From: Kiloniellales bacterium
Lineage (GTDB): Bacteria > Pseudomonadota > Alphaproteobacteria > Kiloniellales > JAKSDN01
Length of the DNA stretch: 43,979 nt
Assembly: GCA_028280455.1 (NCBI GenBank)
Contig: JANQLT010000041.1
Span: 1-43,979, forward strand
Direction of reading: 5' to 3'
Positions within the stretch are counted from its first letter, which is position 1. Each line of letters opens with the position of its first letter. The position numbers and the translations under genes are program-made. The notes beneath the pieces are model-generated. The model was given only the letters and a program-made list of their open reading frames with translations. It ran no database searches and was not told the DNA's origin. Of the stretch, positions 12,528-21,049 are shown in pieces.

Positions 12528-13199
12528 CTACTCCTCGCTCTTCGCCGCTTCGGCCAGGGCCGTGGCCTGGCCGACCCAGTCGTCGCGCTCGATGCGGCCC
12601 TTGAAGTTCAGGTGGTCGTCGACCCAGGCGACGTTCTCGGGCGTGAAGGCGGCGATCTGGTGATAGTGGTAGATGCCGAGCGCGTTGAGCTTTTCCTCGA
12701 GCTTGGGGCCGACGCCGCCGATCTGCTTGAGGTCGTCGGCCTCGCCCTGCGGGCCGTCGAGCGCCTCGGGGGCCACGCCCTCGATCGCGGGCGCCTCGGC
12801 TGCATCCTCCGCCTCGGCTTCCGCCGGTGCGGGCGCGGCCTCGGCCGGCTTCGGCTCGGCGGCCTTCTTGGGGCTCGGCGCCTTGCCGTCGGTCAGGATC
12901 TCGGTGATCCGCAGCACCGTCTGGTCCTGGCGGTGGCCCTTGCGCCGGCGATAGCCCTTGCGGCGCTTCTTCTTGAAGACGATGACCTTCTCGCCGCGGC
13001 TCTGCTCGACGATCTCGGCGGCCACGGTGGCGCCGTCGACCGTCGGGCTGCCGACGCTGGCGCTGGCGCCCTCGCCGACCATGAGAACCTCGTCCAGGGC
13101 GACGCTCTCGCCGGGCTCGCCGGGCAGGCGCTCGACCGTCAGGAGCTCGCCCTCGGCGACCCGGTACTGCTTGCCGCCCGTCTTGATGACTGCGTACAT
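12528..13199 (-). CDS. rplU: 50S ribosomal protein L21 with C-terminal helix-hairpin-helix tail
   Basis: 223 aa, about twice the usual ~103. Residues 1-~103 are L21 ([35 protein letters not shown]). An Ala/Glu/Pro-rich linker (~108-150) follows. The last ~70 residues contain [21 protein letters not shown], a helix-hairpin-helix unit of the kind found in small nuclease-like proteins. Extended L21 proteins of this kind are known from alphaproteobacteria. The tail may bind rRNA, but this is not shown. The start is the ATG at 13199. A strong promoter lies about 130 bp upstream. Confidence 0.96.
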   Translation of the reverse strand: MYAVIKTGGKQYRVAEGELLTVERLPGEPGESVALDEVLMVGEGASASVGSPTVDGATVAAEIVEQSRGEKVIVFKKKRRKGYRRRKGHRQDQTVLRITEILTDGKAPSPKKAAEPKPAEAAPAPAEAEAEDAAEAPAIEGVAPEALDGPQGEADDLKQIGGVGPKLEEKLNALGIYHYHQIAAFTPENVAWVDDHLNFKGRIERDDWVGQATALAEAAKSEE

Positions 13200-13334
13200 G
13201 ATCTCTCTCTGGCCCTTCGGCGGTCTCGCCCTTTGTGCCCGGCTATCGGCGCCCGCAGCGGCCCGCTTGGGCGCGACATTTGGACCGGGCAAAAACGATT
13301 GGGCCGCGGAAGTTCCGTCCCGCGACCGGGCCGG

Positions 13335-13362
13335 ACTATAGCGTCGGCCGGCCCCCTGTCAA
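13335..13362 (-). promoter_or_regulatory. Sigma70-type promoter for rplU-rpmA
   Basis: Read on the minus strand, TTGACA (13357-13362) is followed after 16 bp by TATAGT (13335-13340). This is a perfect -35 and a five-of-six -10. Transcription would begin near 13328, giving a leader of about 130 nt before the rplU ATG. It is the best promoter I see for the long minus-strand block. Confidence 0.75.
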
Positions 13363-13421
13363 ATGCTTTCCCCGGCCAGTTTCGGGCCGGATTTCCGGGC
13401 TTTTCGACCGCTCGGCCGGGC

Positions 13422-14447
13422 TCAGCCCGCCGCCGCGCCGCGGCCCGCCGGCGCTCCCTCCTCGAGCCGCAGCAGCGCCGTCGCCGGCGCCTCTTCCTCG
13501 ATGCCGAGGGCGCTCAGGCGGCCGGTCGCCGGCTCCGCCACCATGGCCAGGCGCGTCGTGGGATTGAGGATCGGCGGCAGCAGCCAGCCGAAGCCCTCTG
13601 CCGTGTCCTGGCGGCGTTCCGCCATCAGGGCGGCGCGCTGCTCGCTGCCGCTGCCGCGGGCGAAGCCGGCGCCGGGCGCGCTCTGCCAGTGGTTGGTGGC
13701 TACGGTCGGGGCCTCGCGGGTGAAGGCTTGCTCCGGCAGGCGCTCGATGACGCAGCCCTCGCCCGCTTCCCGGCCGCAGAGCACGAAGATCGCCGGCACG
13801 GCGATCGGCGTCTCGCTGAGCAGCCGGCGGGCGCTGGCGTAGTCCGGGCAGGTCTCGAAGGCCTGGCGCAGCAGGTGGGCCGGCGGCAGGGCGCGGCGGC
13901 GCCAAACCGCGACCCGCTCGCCCAGCCAGTCGAGGGCGAAGAGCCCGGTCTTCCGCAGCAGCGGCGCCTGGTTGAAGCAGGCGGCGAAGCGGCCGGGCGC
14001 GAAGGCCTGGACCACGCCGACGAAGCCCGGCCAGGTCAGGTTGATCCAGCGGCCGGCCGGCGAGTCCTGGGCGGCCGCCACCAGATGGGCGCCGAGCCCG
14101 TCGAAGGGCCAGTCCAGCACCCGCAGGAAGCGCGCCCGGCCCGCCGCCGCGTCGAGCGCCGTGGTGCAGCCCCATTCGTAGCTGACGTTGAGGAAGCCGA
14201 CGCCGCGCCCGGCCACGGCGGCGTCGATGGCCCGGATCTCCGCCAGGTAGGGGTTGTCGCTGGTCTCCAGCCAGCGCCAGGAGAGCCTCTCGCCGAGGGC
14301 GATCATCGGGCCCGGGTAGTGCCGCCGGCCGTTGGCCAGCAGGGCCTCGGCGCGCGCCCGCTCGGCCTCGAAGAGGGCCACGGGCCCCGCCGTGCCGAGC
14401 TCGTGCTGCGGGATCGCCGGCAGGGCCGCCGCGTTGCTCAGGTCCAT
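13422..14447 (-). CDS. Ntn-hydrolase fold amidase (acid ceramidase/NAAA-like, C45-type)
   Basis: 341 aa, no signal peptide. Family features in order: an N-terminal pro-region (residues 1-93), a candidate catalytic Cys94 in EWGCTTALD, Arg109 and Asp112 in RVLDW, a TWPGFVGVVQAFAPG segment, Asn in CFNQAP, and a late ATNHWQS segment. In acid ceramidase and N-acylethanolamine amidase, self-cleavage just before the Cys frees the nucleophile to cut a linear amide. By analogy this enzyme would hydrolyse an acyl-amide in the cytosol. The substrate is unknown. It is 222 bp from rplU, outside the coupled block, and 47 bp after the PAP2 gene. Confidence 0.7.
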   Translation of the reverse strand: MDLSNAAALPAIPQHELGTAGPVALFEAERARAEALLANGRRHYPGPMIALGERLSWRWLETSDNPYLAEIRAIDAAVAGRGVGFLNVSYEWGCTTALDAAAGRARFLRVLDWPFDGLGAHLVAAAQDSPAGRWINLTWPGFVGVVQAFAPGRFAACFNQAPLLRKTGLFALDWLGERVAVWRRRALPPAHLLRQAFETCPDYASARRLLSETPIAVPAIFVLCGREAGEGCVIERLPEQAFTREAPTVATNHWQSAPGAGFARGSGSEQRAALMAERRQDTAEGFGWLLPPILNPTTRLAMVAEPATGRLSALGIEEEAPATALLRLEEGAPAGRGAAAG

Positions 14448-14494
14448 GGCGGCGAGCTTAGGCCAGGCCGGCCAGCTTGCCTACCGGGCGGGGC

Positions 14495-15403
14495 CTACCA
14501 GGGCAGGGCGCGGGCCAGGTGGCGCGGCAGGCGCGGCCAGCGCGGGTCCAGGCCGCGTATCAGGAACCAGTGCTGCACCAGATAGGCGCCGGCGATGGAG
14601 AAGAAGGCGGCGGCCACGATGTCGCTGACGAAGTGCTTGTGGAGCACGACCCGGGAGATGCCGACCAGGGCGGCGATGACGAAGAGCGGCCAGGTCGAGC
14701 GGCCGAAGATGATGTAGAGCGCCGCCGCGACCGTGAAGGCCGTGGTGGTGTGGCCCGAAGGGAAGGAGAGCGAGCCCATGTCGGCGGTGAAGGTGAAGAA
14801 ACCGTAGCTCGGCTCCTCCTTCCAGAGGAACTTCGGGCGCAGCCGGCCGAAGAAGAGCTTCAGGAGCAGCACGCCGAGGCCGGTCACCGTCATGACGCTG
14901 AGGTAGTAGATGGCGGCGATCTTGATCCGCCGGCAGAAGGCGTGGCCTTCCACCGAGGTGAAGAAGGCCGGCATCATCAGGCCGGCGAGCAGGGCGAAGA
15001 CGCCGCCGGCCCAATAGGCCTCGCCGCGCCCCAGATCGGTGATCGGCCGGAAGGCGCGGCCGAGCCAGTCCGGCACGTTCTGGTTCAGGTAGAGGGCCAA
15101 GGGGTGGTCGATCCAGAGGTCGAGGATCACCACGGCGACGACCGTGGCCAAGGTCGCCTGGGTCCAGGCCCGCCGCCCGTCGCGCCAGAGGGCGCTGCCG
15201 AGCCGATCGGCTAGCGACCCGCCGTTCGCCGCCGCCAGCCCGGGGCCGGCGGACTCGCCCGCGGCGACCTCCTGGCGTCTCGCCCCGGGCAGCATCACCG
15301 AGAGACCGGCCCATAGCGTGGATGCCTTCACAGCGTCCCCATCCCTTGCTGCCGAGCCTGTCGCCGACCCCTCGAACTGCGGCGAAATCCGGCGCGATTT
15401 CAT
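14495..15403 (-). CDS. PAP2-family membrane phosphatase
   Basis: 302 aa with about six membrane helices after a ~80-residue N-terminal segment. The three phosphatase motifs are intact: K182-x6-R189-P190 (KLFFGRLRP), PSGH at 215-218, and SR251-x5-H257-x3-D261 (SRVVLHKHFVSD). Members remove phosphate from lipids such as undecaprenyl diphosphate, phosphatidate or lipid A. Nothing here fixes the substrate. Start sites further downstream are possible because the first 80 residues are hydrophilic. Same strand as the amidase-like gene, possibly co-transcribed. Confidence 0.88.
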   Translation of the reverse strand: MKSRRISPQFEGSATGSAARDGDAVKASTLWAGLSVMLPGARRQEVAAGESAGPGLAAANGGSLADRLGSALWRDGRRAWTQATLATVVAVVILDLWIDHPLALYLNQNVPDWLGRAFRPITDLGRGEAYWAGGVFALLAGLMMPAFFTSVEGHAFCRRIKIAAIYYLSVMTVTGLGVLLLKLFFGRLRPKFLWKEEPSYGFFTFTADMGSLSFPSGHTTTAFTVAAALYIIFGRSTWPLFVIAALVGISRVVLHKHFVSDIVAAAFFSIAGAYLVQHWFLIRGLDPRWPRLPRHLARALPW

Positions 15404-15471
15404 AGCCCTAGTGATCGGCCGTCAAGCGGAACCGGCGTGCCAAAGCCCGGCCTCGGGGCGGGGTCATTGCC

Positions 15472-15501
15472 TTGCAGGCGCCGGGCCCGATGCGCTAGTT
15501 T
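15472..15501 (+). promoter_or_regulatory. Possible promoter of tRNA-Ser
   Basis: TTGCAG (15472-15477), an 18 bp spacer and TAGTTT (15496-15501) lie about 55 bp before the tRNA. The match is partial (-35 four of six, -10 four of six), but the position fits a short tRNA leader. Confidence 0.35.
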
Positions 15502-15555
15502 CCGCGCCCAGCCGGGGCCTTCGGCCCCGCGCCCCGACCTATCGAGCCAGCCAGC

Positions 15556-15742
<187 letters not shown>

Positions 15743-15861
15743 GGACGGGTTCGAAGCTTCTCCCTCGCTCCCCGCCATCTGCCGCCGATTGTGCGACGTT
15801 GTCGCGGCCGGGGCCGATCGCGGCTTCGCGGGCCTTGCTGCCGTGCTTCCAACATCCGCCG

Positions 15862-16818
15862 TCATGACGGCTCCTTGTCCAGGCCGGGTGCGGGCATCGG
15901 GGCTGGTTTGTGGACCGCCACGCCGATCATCACCAGGACGACGCCGAGCACGTCGATCGCGCTGGGAATCTGGCGCAGGACGACGACACCGATGATCGTC
16001 GCCGTGGCAGGCAGCAGGGCCAGGAAAAAGGCGAAACTCGCGCGCGGCAGGCGGGACATGGCGAGTTGATCGCAGACGTATGGGATCACCGACGAACAGA
16101 TACCCACGCCGATCCCGGCCGCCACCAGCAAGGGCGCGCCGAAAGCCTCAAGCGCTTGCATGAACCCGATGGGCATGACGAAGACGAAGGCAGCCGTCAT
16201 CGCCGCACCGAGACGCTCGACGCCACCGGATGCGCCACCCTCGGAGATCTTGTGGCCGAGAATGATGTAGAGGACGAACAAGGCTCCGTTCGCGAAGGCC
16301 CAGAACAGCCCCACAAGGTCTGACGTCAGCGCATCGCCGTCAGCGGCCAAGAGCGACGGCACGTCGATCAGCAACGCAACGCCGGCGATCGTCACAATGA
16401 AGGCCAGGTAGTTTCGACCGCTGCGCAGACCCCAGAGCGCGACGCCGATAGTCCCGACGAACTCGATGGCGGCGACCAGAGCAATGGGTAGCCGGTCGAG
16501 GGCGAGGTAGAAGGCGCTGTTCATCACCGCCAGGCAGGCGCCGAGGGCCAGCAACAGGACCCGTTCACCGTTCGTTGAACGCTTGAAGGTCCGCCAGGGT
16601 TTGGTGATGGGCGCAAAGACGAGCGCCGCAGAGGCGATGCGGAACCAGGCCACGCCGAGCACGCCTACGACCGGGAATAGCAGGACTGCGAAGGCAGGCC
16701 CCAAGTAGTGGAACACGGCCGAGACGCCGAACCAGGCCTGCGGCGGAACGGCCTCCGAGACGCGGGACATGGCGCCGGAGGCAAGTGATCGCGTGGGCTG
16801 CGGGACTTGATCTGCCAT
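15862..16818 (-). CDS. EamA/DMT-family exporter (RhtA-like)
   Basis: 318 aa from the ATG at 16818; a TTG five codons upstream is less likely. About ten membrane helices in two EamA halves (residues ~35-165 and ~180-300), with the typical GVALLI and VVLRQIPS... segments near the half ends. The closest group I recognise is the threonine/homoserine exporter RhtA/YdcZ type. It is divergent from an Lrp-type regulator only 47 bp away, so export of an amino acid under that regulator is a reasonable inference. The substrate is not proven. Confidence 0.85.
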   Translation of the reverse strand: MADQVPQPTRSLASGAMSRVSEAVPPQAWFGVSAVFHYLGPAFAVLLFPVVGVLGVAWFRIASAALVFAPITKPWRTFKRSTNGERVLLLALGACLAVMNSAFYLALDRLPIALVAAIEFVGTIGVALWGLRSGRNYLAFIVTIAGVALLIDVPSLLAADGDALTSDLVGLFWAFANGALFVLYIILGHKISEGGASGGVERLGAAMTAAFVFVMPIGFMQALEAFGAPLLVAAGIGVGICSSVIPYVCDQLAMSRLPRASFAFFLALLPATATIIGVVVLRQIPSAIDVLGVVLVMIGVAVHKPAPMPAPGLDKEPS

Positions 16819-16865
16819 GCCCCCATGATGCAAGGTGCACCGAGGGATTTATATGGAGATCAGAT

Positions 16866-17369
16866 ATGTCAGAGACCGATTTCGATATCGAATTGAAGGA
16901 AAAAGGAACCAATGATCTTCGATTCGGAAAAACGAACTTGGACGGGATCGATGCTGCGATTCTTCGTGAGCTGTGCGCCGATGCCCGCATCCCCCGCGCG
17001 GAGCTGTCCCGCCGCGTGGGCTTGTCGGCGCCGAGCGTCGCGGATCGTGTGCGGCGCCTCGAGGATACCGGCGTCATCACGGGCTATGGCGCGCGCATCG
17101 ACCCCGCCCGCCTGGGCTACGGCCTGACGATCCTGATCCGGGCGCGGCCATTGCCCGGCAAAATGAACAACATGATCGCGGCGATACGCGAGACGCCGCA
17201 GATCGTTGCCTGCGACCGTGTGTCGGGAGAGGATTGCTTCGTTGCGCGGGCGCACGTCCGCGATGTCGCGGAGATGGAGGCGGTCATCGACCGTATCGTG
17301 CCCTATGGCGCAACGAACTCATCCATCGTGCAGTCATCGCCGGTCCAAGAGCGGTTGGTCGAGCTTTGA
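16866..17369 (+). CDS. Lrp/AsnC family transcriptional regulator
   Basis: 167 aa from the ATG at 16866, with GGAG about 8 bp upstream. The N-terminal helix-turn-helix (LDGIDAAILRELCADARIPRAELS and GLSAPSVADRVRRLE region, residues ~19-66) is followed by the RAM ligand-binding domain with GYGARIDPARLGYGLT. Lrp-type proteins sense amino acids and form octamers. The extended N-terminus (~18 residues) is slightly longer than usual. It is divergent from the EamA exporter and likely controls it from the shared 47 bp region. Confidence 0.92.
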   Translation: MSETDFDIELKEKGTNDLRFGKTNLDGIDAAILRELCADARIPRAELSRRVGLSAPSVADRVRRLEDTGVITGYGARIDPARLGYGLTILIRARPLPGKMNNMIAAIRETPQIVACDRVSGEDCFVARAHVRDVAEMEAVIDRIVPYGATNSSIVQSSPVQERLVEL

Positions 17370-17391
17370 TGCCTAACGCCCTGCCCGCCAA

Positions 17392-17490
17392 CCTACGCCT
17401 TCGGCTTCGGATGGCAGGCCACCCGGGACCGCAATCTGGGCGAAGGCCTGTCCGTCGAAGCCCCCTGTCATCCGACGCCTTGGCGAAGGA
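17392..17490. repeat. Dispersed repeat, copy B
   Basis: Second copy of the element at 15643-15742: 32 bases at 17392-17423 and 14 bases at 17477-17490 match, while the centre differs. It fills the gap between the Lrp gene and the small membrane protein gene. Its minus-strand reading gives the same spurious peptide (SSFAKA, then RSRRRR) as copy A. Confidence 0.8.
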
Positions 17491-17530
17491 TGATGCTGCA
17501 GCCGTTTCCTGACTGACATGGAGCTTGAGG

Positions 17531-17923
17531 ATGTCCCATATCGAGGTGATCGCGCTTGCTGGTTTTGCCGTTGCCGCCGTCGCCATGCTGCTGGTCACCC
17601 AGACCAAGGAACGGGTTTCCTATCCGGCTTGGCTGATCCCGCTGGCGGTGGTGGTTCCCTTTGCGGCCTGGACCGGCTTCGCCATCGCCGACGAGGGGCT
17701 ACCCGGCTTGTCTTCGATGCTCGTGGGCTCGCCCTGGGGGCTTCAGGTCTGGCTCGACCGCCTGATGGGCGTGACCGCCGCCTTCTTCCTACTGCAGAAC
17801 CGGGCGCGGGCGGCCGGCATGAAATCGGAGGTCTGGGTGCTCGTCGTCATCTTCACCGGCAGCATCGGGCTGTTCCTGATGCTCGCGCGGACCGTCTACA
17901 TCGAGCGTCAGATGGCGGACTGA
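17531..17923 (+). CDS. Small membrane protein of unknown function
   Basis: 130 aa from the ATG at 17531, preceded by TTGAGG. Three to four hydrophobic helices are visible (residues ~4-22, ~31-49, ~70-90 weaker, ~100-120). I recognise no family. A conserved-looking GSPWGLQVWLDRLMG segment lies between helices 2 and 3. It sits 23 bp before the methyltransferase gene on the same strand, so the two are probably co-transcribed. Coding use looks like the neighbours. Confidence 0.7.
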   Translation: MSHIEVIALAGFAVAAVAMLLVTQTKERVSYPAWLIPLAVVVPFAAWTGFAIADEGLPGLSSMLVGSPWGLQVWLDRLMGVTAAFFLLQNRARAAGMKSEVWVLVVIFTGSIGLFLMLARTVYIERQMAD

Positions 17924-17946
17924 ACGCGGCGGGGCGGTGACGGCGG

Positions 17947-18702
17947 ATGGACGACCTCGAGCTTCTGATCGATCTGCATCGCGACGGCGAGCGGCAGGGG
18001 CCGGGCGGTGCCGATGAGACGCGCCTGGCCATCGCCTTGTCGGGGCTGGCCGGCGCGAAAGGCCTGAAGGTCGCCGACATCGGCTGCGGCAGCGGCGCCT
18101 CGACCCTGGTGCTGGCCCAAGAGCTCGACGCCTCCATAACCGCCGTCGATCTCCTGCCGGACTTTCTCGCCCGGCTCGAGAAGAGTGCGGAACGGATGGG
18201 GCTCGCCGGGCGGATCGAGACGCTGGCCACCTCGATGGAGGCGCTGCCTTTCGAGGACCAGTCCCTCGACGCGATCTGGTCCGAAGGCGCGATCTACAAC
18301 ATGGGCTTCGAGACGGGGATCAGGGCTTGGCGGCGCTTTCTCAAGCCTGAGGGCATCCTGGCGGTGTCGGAGCTGACCTGGCTGACCCACGCGCGCCCCG
18401 CCCCGCTGGAGCGGCATTGGACGCAGGAGTATGCCGAGGTCGGCACGGCATCGGCGAAGATCGCGGTGCTGGAAGCAAACGGCTATTCGCTGCTCGGCTA
18501 CTTCGCGCTCCCGAAACGCTGCTGGACGGACAGCTACTATCGCCCGCTGCAGGAGCGCTTCGCCGCTTTCCTATCGCGGCACGGCCATTCGGCCGCGGCG
18601 CAGGCCATCGTGGAGTCCGAGGCGAAGGAGATCGCGCTCTACGAGCGCTATTCGGACTTCGTCGGCTACGGCTACTACGTGGCGAGAAGGACGCCGGACT
18701 GA
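17947..18702 (+). CDS. Class I SAM-dependent methyltransferase
   Basis: 251 aa. Motif I is VADIGCGSGASTLVLA (about residues 39-54), motif II ends in ITAVDLLP with the acidic residue that binds the ribose, and SLDAIWSEGAIYNMGF is the motif IV region. The fold resembles ubiquinone/menaquinone-type small-molecule methyltransferases (Methyltransf_11/25). The C-terminal half (SYYRPLQERFAAFL...) is family-specific but gives no substrate. Its end converges with the AraC gene, and a 14 bp palindrome (TGACCGGCCGGTCA, ~18720-18733) lies between the two stops. Confidence 0.88.
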   Translation: MDDLELLIDLHRDGERQGPGGADETRLAIALSGLAGAKGLKVADIGCGSGASTLVLAQELDASITAVDLLPDFLARLEKSAERMGLAGRIETLATSMEALPFEDQSLDAIWSEGAIYNMGFETGIRAWRRFLKPEGILAVSELTWLTHARPAPLERHWTQEYAEVGTASAKIAVLEANGYSLLGYFALPKRCWTDSYYRPLQERFAAFLSRHGHSAAAQAIVESEAKEIALYERYSDFVGYGYYVARRTPD

Positions 18703-18730
18703 GATGTTGGAGCGGCGGCTGACCGGCCGG

Positions 18731-19720
18731 TCACTCGTACCGCCCCCTGTCCGAGGGGAATTCGTGGAACTGCCGCCTGTACTGCTGAGCCAGCCGGCTG
18801 AGGTGCCAGATCCCGAACTCGCTGGCGATGTCGCCGATCGAGCGCTTCCGGTTGGCGGGCGCCAAGAGCGCCGAGCGGAAACGGTTCAGCAGGATCACGC
18901 GCTGGTAGAGGGCCGGGCTTTGCCCGAAGACCGACCTGAACGAGGTCTCGATCGTGCGCCGTGACACGCCGTGGCTGTTCGCCAGATCGCCTATGGACAG
19001 GGTCTTCTCGCTCTGCGCGCGCATGGCGTCGCGAACGGCCGTGGCCAGCAGGACCGAGCCGCTTTCCTGGCTGCCGAAGTCCAGCGGCTTCAGGTGGTCG
19101 TGAATCAGCCCCACCGAGATCGTCGCGAGGGACAAGCGGAAGGCCGTCAGAAGCTGCTCTCTCTCCTCGCCGGGCGGCAGGGCCACCGTCGCCAGGACCT
19201 GATTGACGATCTGGCGCAGCACCTTAACGGTCACCGGCTTGTCGACCAGGGTGGTCGGCAGCCCGGTCGTCTGCAGCGGCGAGGCCTCCGGGAACTCGAC
19301 CTTCAGAGCGTCGGCGACGTAGCGCGTCGGGAAAGCCAGCGCACAGAAGGCCGACCCCGTGGCGGAACGCAGATCGTAGTCTCCGTTGGGCGGGCAGAGG
19401 ATGATCGTCGAGGAATCGAATTCCCTGCCGCCCAGCTTGGAGTGCCCCGATTCGTTGAAGAAGAAGATGACGCAGAATTTCCCGGGGACCGTGCAGCCCC
19501 ACTGGTCCAGCGTCTGATTGAAGAACTCGATCAGGATCGAGCAGCCCGCGCCCAGATCGAGCTTGCGGGTCAGCCCCGTGTAGCGTCCGGCGCTGATCTG
19601 GTGATAGGTCTGCTCGAAGGCGTCCAGGTCCTTCGCGTGCCGATCCAGGTCCGCGTGCTGCTTGCCGCCGAAACCCAGGTCGATTTCGCAAAACGGATAC
19701 TCGGGCCGAGACCTTTCCAT
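18731..19720 (-). CDS. AraC family transcriptional regulator
   Basis: 329 aa. The C-terminal AraC/XylS DNA-binding domain (residues ~225-325) has two helix-turn-helix parts: IGDLANSHGVSRRTIETSFRS and SIGDIASEFGIWHLSRLAQ. The latter ends with YRRQFHEFPSDRGR, close to the usual F-x-R-x-x-G-x-x-P-x-x-x-R. The N-terminal 200 residues form a ligand/regulatory domain resembling the AraC_binding_2 type. It is divergent from the alpha/beta hydrolase gene with 144 bp between, so that gene is the best candidate target. The ligand is unknown. Confidence 0.9.
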   Translation of the reverse strand: MERSRPEYPFCEIDLGFGGKQHADLDRHAKDLDAFEQTYHQISAGRYTGLTRKLDLGAGCSILIEFFNQTLDQWGCTVPGKFCVIFFFNESGHSKLGGREFDSSTIILCPPNGDYDLRSATGSAFCALAFPTRYVADALKVEFPEASPLQTTGLPTTLVDKPVTVKVLRQIVNQVLATVALPPGEEREQLLTAFRLSLATISVGLIHDHLKPLDFGSQESGSVLLATAVRDAMRAQSEKTLSIGDLANSHGVSRRTIETSFRSVFGQSPALYQRVILLNRFRSALLAPANRKRSIGDIASEFGIWHLSRLAQQYRRQFHEFPSDRGRYE

Positions 19721-19864
19721 GGGAGCCCCATCAGACGCGATCGGGTCTGCGCAAAGCGGATAACACTCGTGTCTTAGGCAAGCTTAGCATGCCCGACGAG
19801 CGGGGCTCAAAACCGGCAGGCGCGCCCCGGCATCTCTTGCTTTGGCGGATAGGGGGCTCTCCAG

Positions 19865-20761
19865 ATGATGCGACACAAAGTAGCGGGACTCTGTGCCTTG
19901 GTCCTGGGCGCGCTGGCCTTCGCGGCGCCGGCGCCGGCGGAGACGGTGCGGGTCAGCGACGACCTGATCATCTACTATGAAACCGCCGGTAGCGGCGACA
20001 CGACCGTCCTCTTCGTGCCCGGCCTGGGCATGAGCACGCGGGTCTTCGAGCGTCAGCTAGAGGCCTTCGAGGGCTCGACGGACTACACCTTCGTCACCTA
20101 TGACCCGCGGGGCCAGGGGCTCAGCTCCAAGACCATCGAGGGCAACTACTACGAACAGCACGGCCGCGATCTCGATGCCTTCATCAAGGCGCTGAAGCTC
20201 GACAACATCGTGCTCGGCGGCTGGTCCTACGGCGGTCTCGATGTCCTGGCCTATGTCGACCAGTTCGGCTTCGACGGCCTCAAGGGCTTCGTCATGATCG
20301 ACGCCACGCCGAAATCGCGCGGCCACGACAACGCGACCGAGTTCGTCTGGTACCGCTACGACGACGCCGACGGCTTCGAAGCCTATTTCACCAAGGGGCC
20401 GTTGCAGGACTACGACGCGCTGGCCGTGGGCTTCGCGGATTGGATGCTGGCGGACAAGTCCGAGGCGAACATGCAGTTCGCCATAGACATCATCAAGCAG
20501 ACCCCGGCGCCGGTCATGTCGCTGCTGAACGCGACCGGCGCGCTCACCGACTATACCGAGACCCTCGTGGCCATGGATGGCAAGCTGCCGCTGCTCTTCG
20601 TCGTCCGCAAGGACTGGGGCGAGGTCGTGACCGGCTGGGTGAAGGAGAACACCCCGAGCGCCAGGGTCTCCGCCTCGATGGTCTCCCACCTGGGTTTCTG
20701 GGAAGAGCCGGCGGTCTTCAACGCGGAGCTCGACAGCTTCCTGGAGAGCATCGAGGAATAG
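19865..20761 (+). CDS. Secreted alpha/beta hydrolase
   Basis: 298 aa with a clear signal peptide (residues ~1-26, cleavage near APAPAE). The fold markers are VLFVPGLGMSTRVF (oxyanion loop region), YDPRGQGLS, the nucleophile elbow GGWSYGG (Ser near residue 122), and late Asp and His candidates (VRKDWGEV; SMVSHLGFWEEP). Predicted periplasmic hydrolase; the substrate is unknown. It is divergent from an AraC regulator and followed by the remnant of another hydrolase on the opposite strand. Confidence 0.85.
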   Translation: MMRHKVAGLCALVLGALAFAAPAPAETVRVSDDLIIYYETAGSGDTTVLFVPGLGMSTRVFERQLEAFEGSTDYTFVTYDPRGQGLSSKTIEGNYYEQHGRDLDAFIKALKLDNIVLGGWSYGGLDVLAYVDQFGFDGLKGFVMIDATPKSRGHDNATEFVWYRYDDADGFEAYFTKGPLQDYDALAVGFADWMLADKSEANMQFAIDIIKQTPAPVMSLLNATGALTDYTETLVAMDGKLPLLFVVRKDWGEVVTGWVKENTPSARVSASMVSHLGFWEEPAVFNAELDSFLESIEE

Positions 20762-20810
20762 CCGACGTCGACCGGCCGGGTCGCGGCCCGCGGCCTCGAT
20801 CCGGCGCGGT

Positions 20811-20988
20811 CTATCGCGCAAGCAGGTCCGGCCAGGCCTCGACCCAGCAGCAGTCGTGGTCGAAGTCGGGCAGCAGGACCAGGCGGCTGTTCGAGCGGTC
20901 GGCCATGCGGGCGAGGTAGGACTCGACGATCCGGGGCGGCACGACGTCGTCGTCGCCGCCTCGCCGCGTCGCGTCCCCCGCCGAAATT
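20811..20988 (-). pseudogene. C-terminal remnant of an alpha/beta hydrolase
   Basis: A short frame reading DDDVVPPRIVESYLARMA and later LVLLPDFDHDCCWVEAW, ending in a TAG at 20811-20813, looks like the last ~55 residues of an S33-type hydrolase, including the catalytic-His loop (FDHDCCW). The frame is closed upstream by TGA near 20989, no start codon or upstream domain is present, and the caspase gene begins its stop at 21050. I read it as the leftover of a deleted gene. The frame is too short to exclude chance completely. Confidence 0.5.
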
Positions 20989-21049
20989 CACCAAGGTCGG
21001 TCACCACTGACCGCCGGCACAGGGTCTTCCGGCCCGTCGGAACGCGCCG

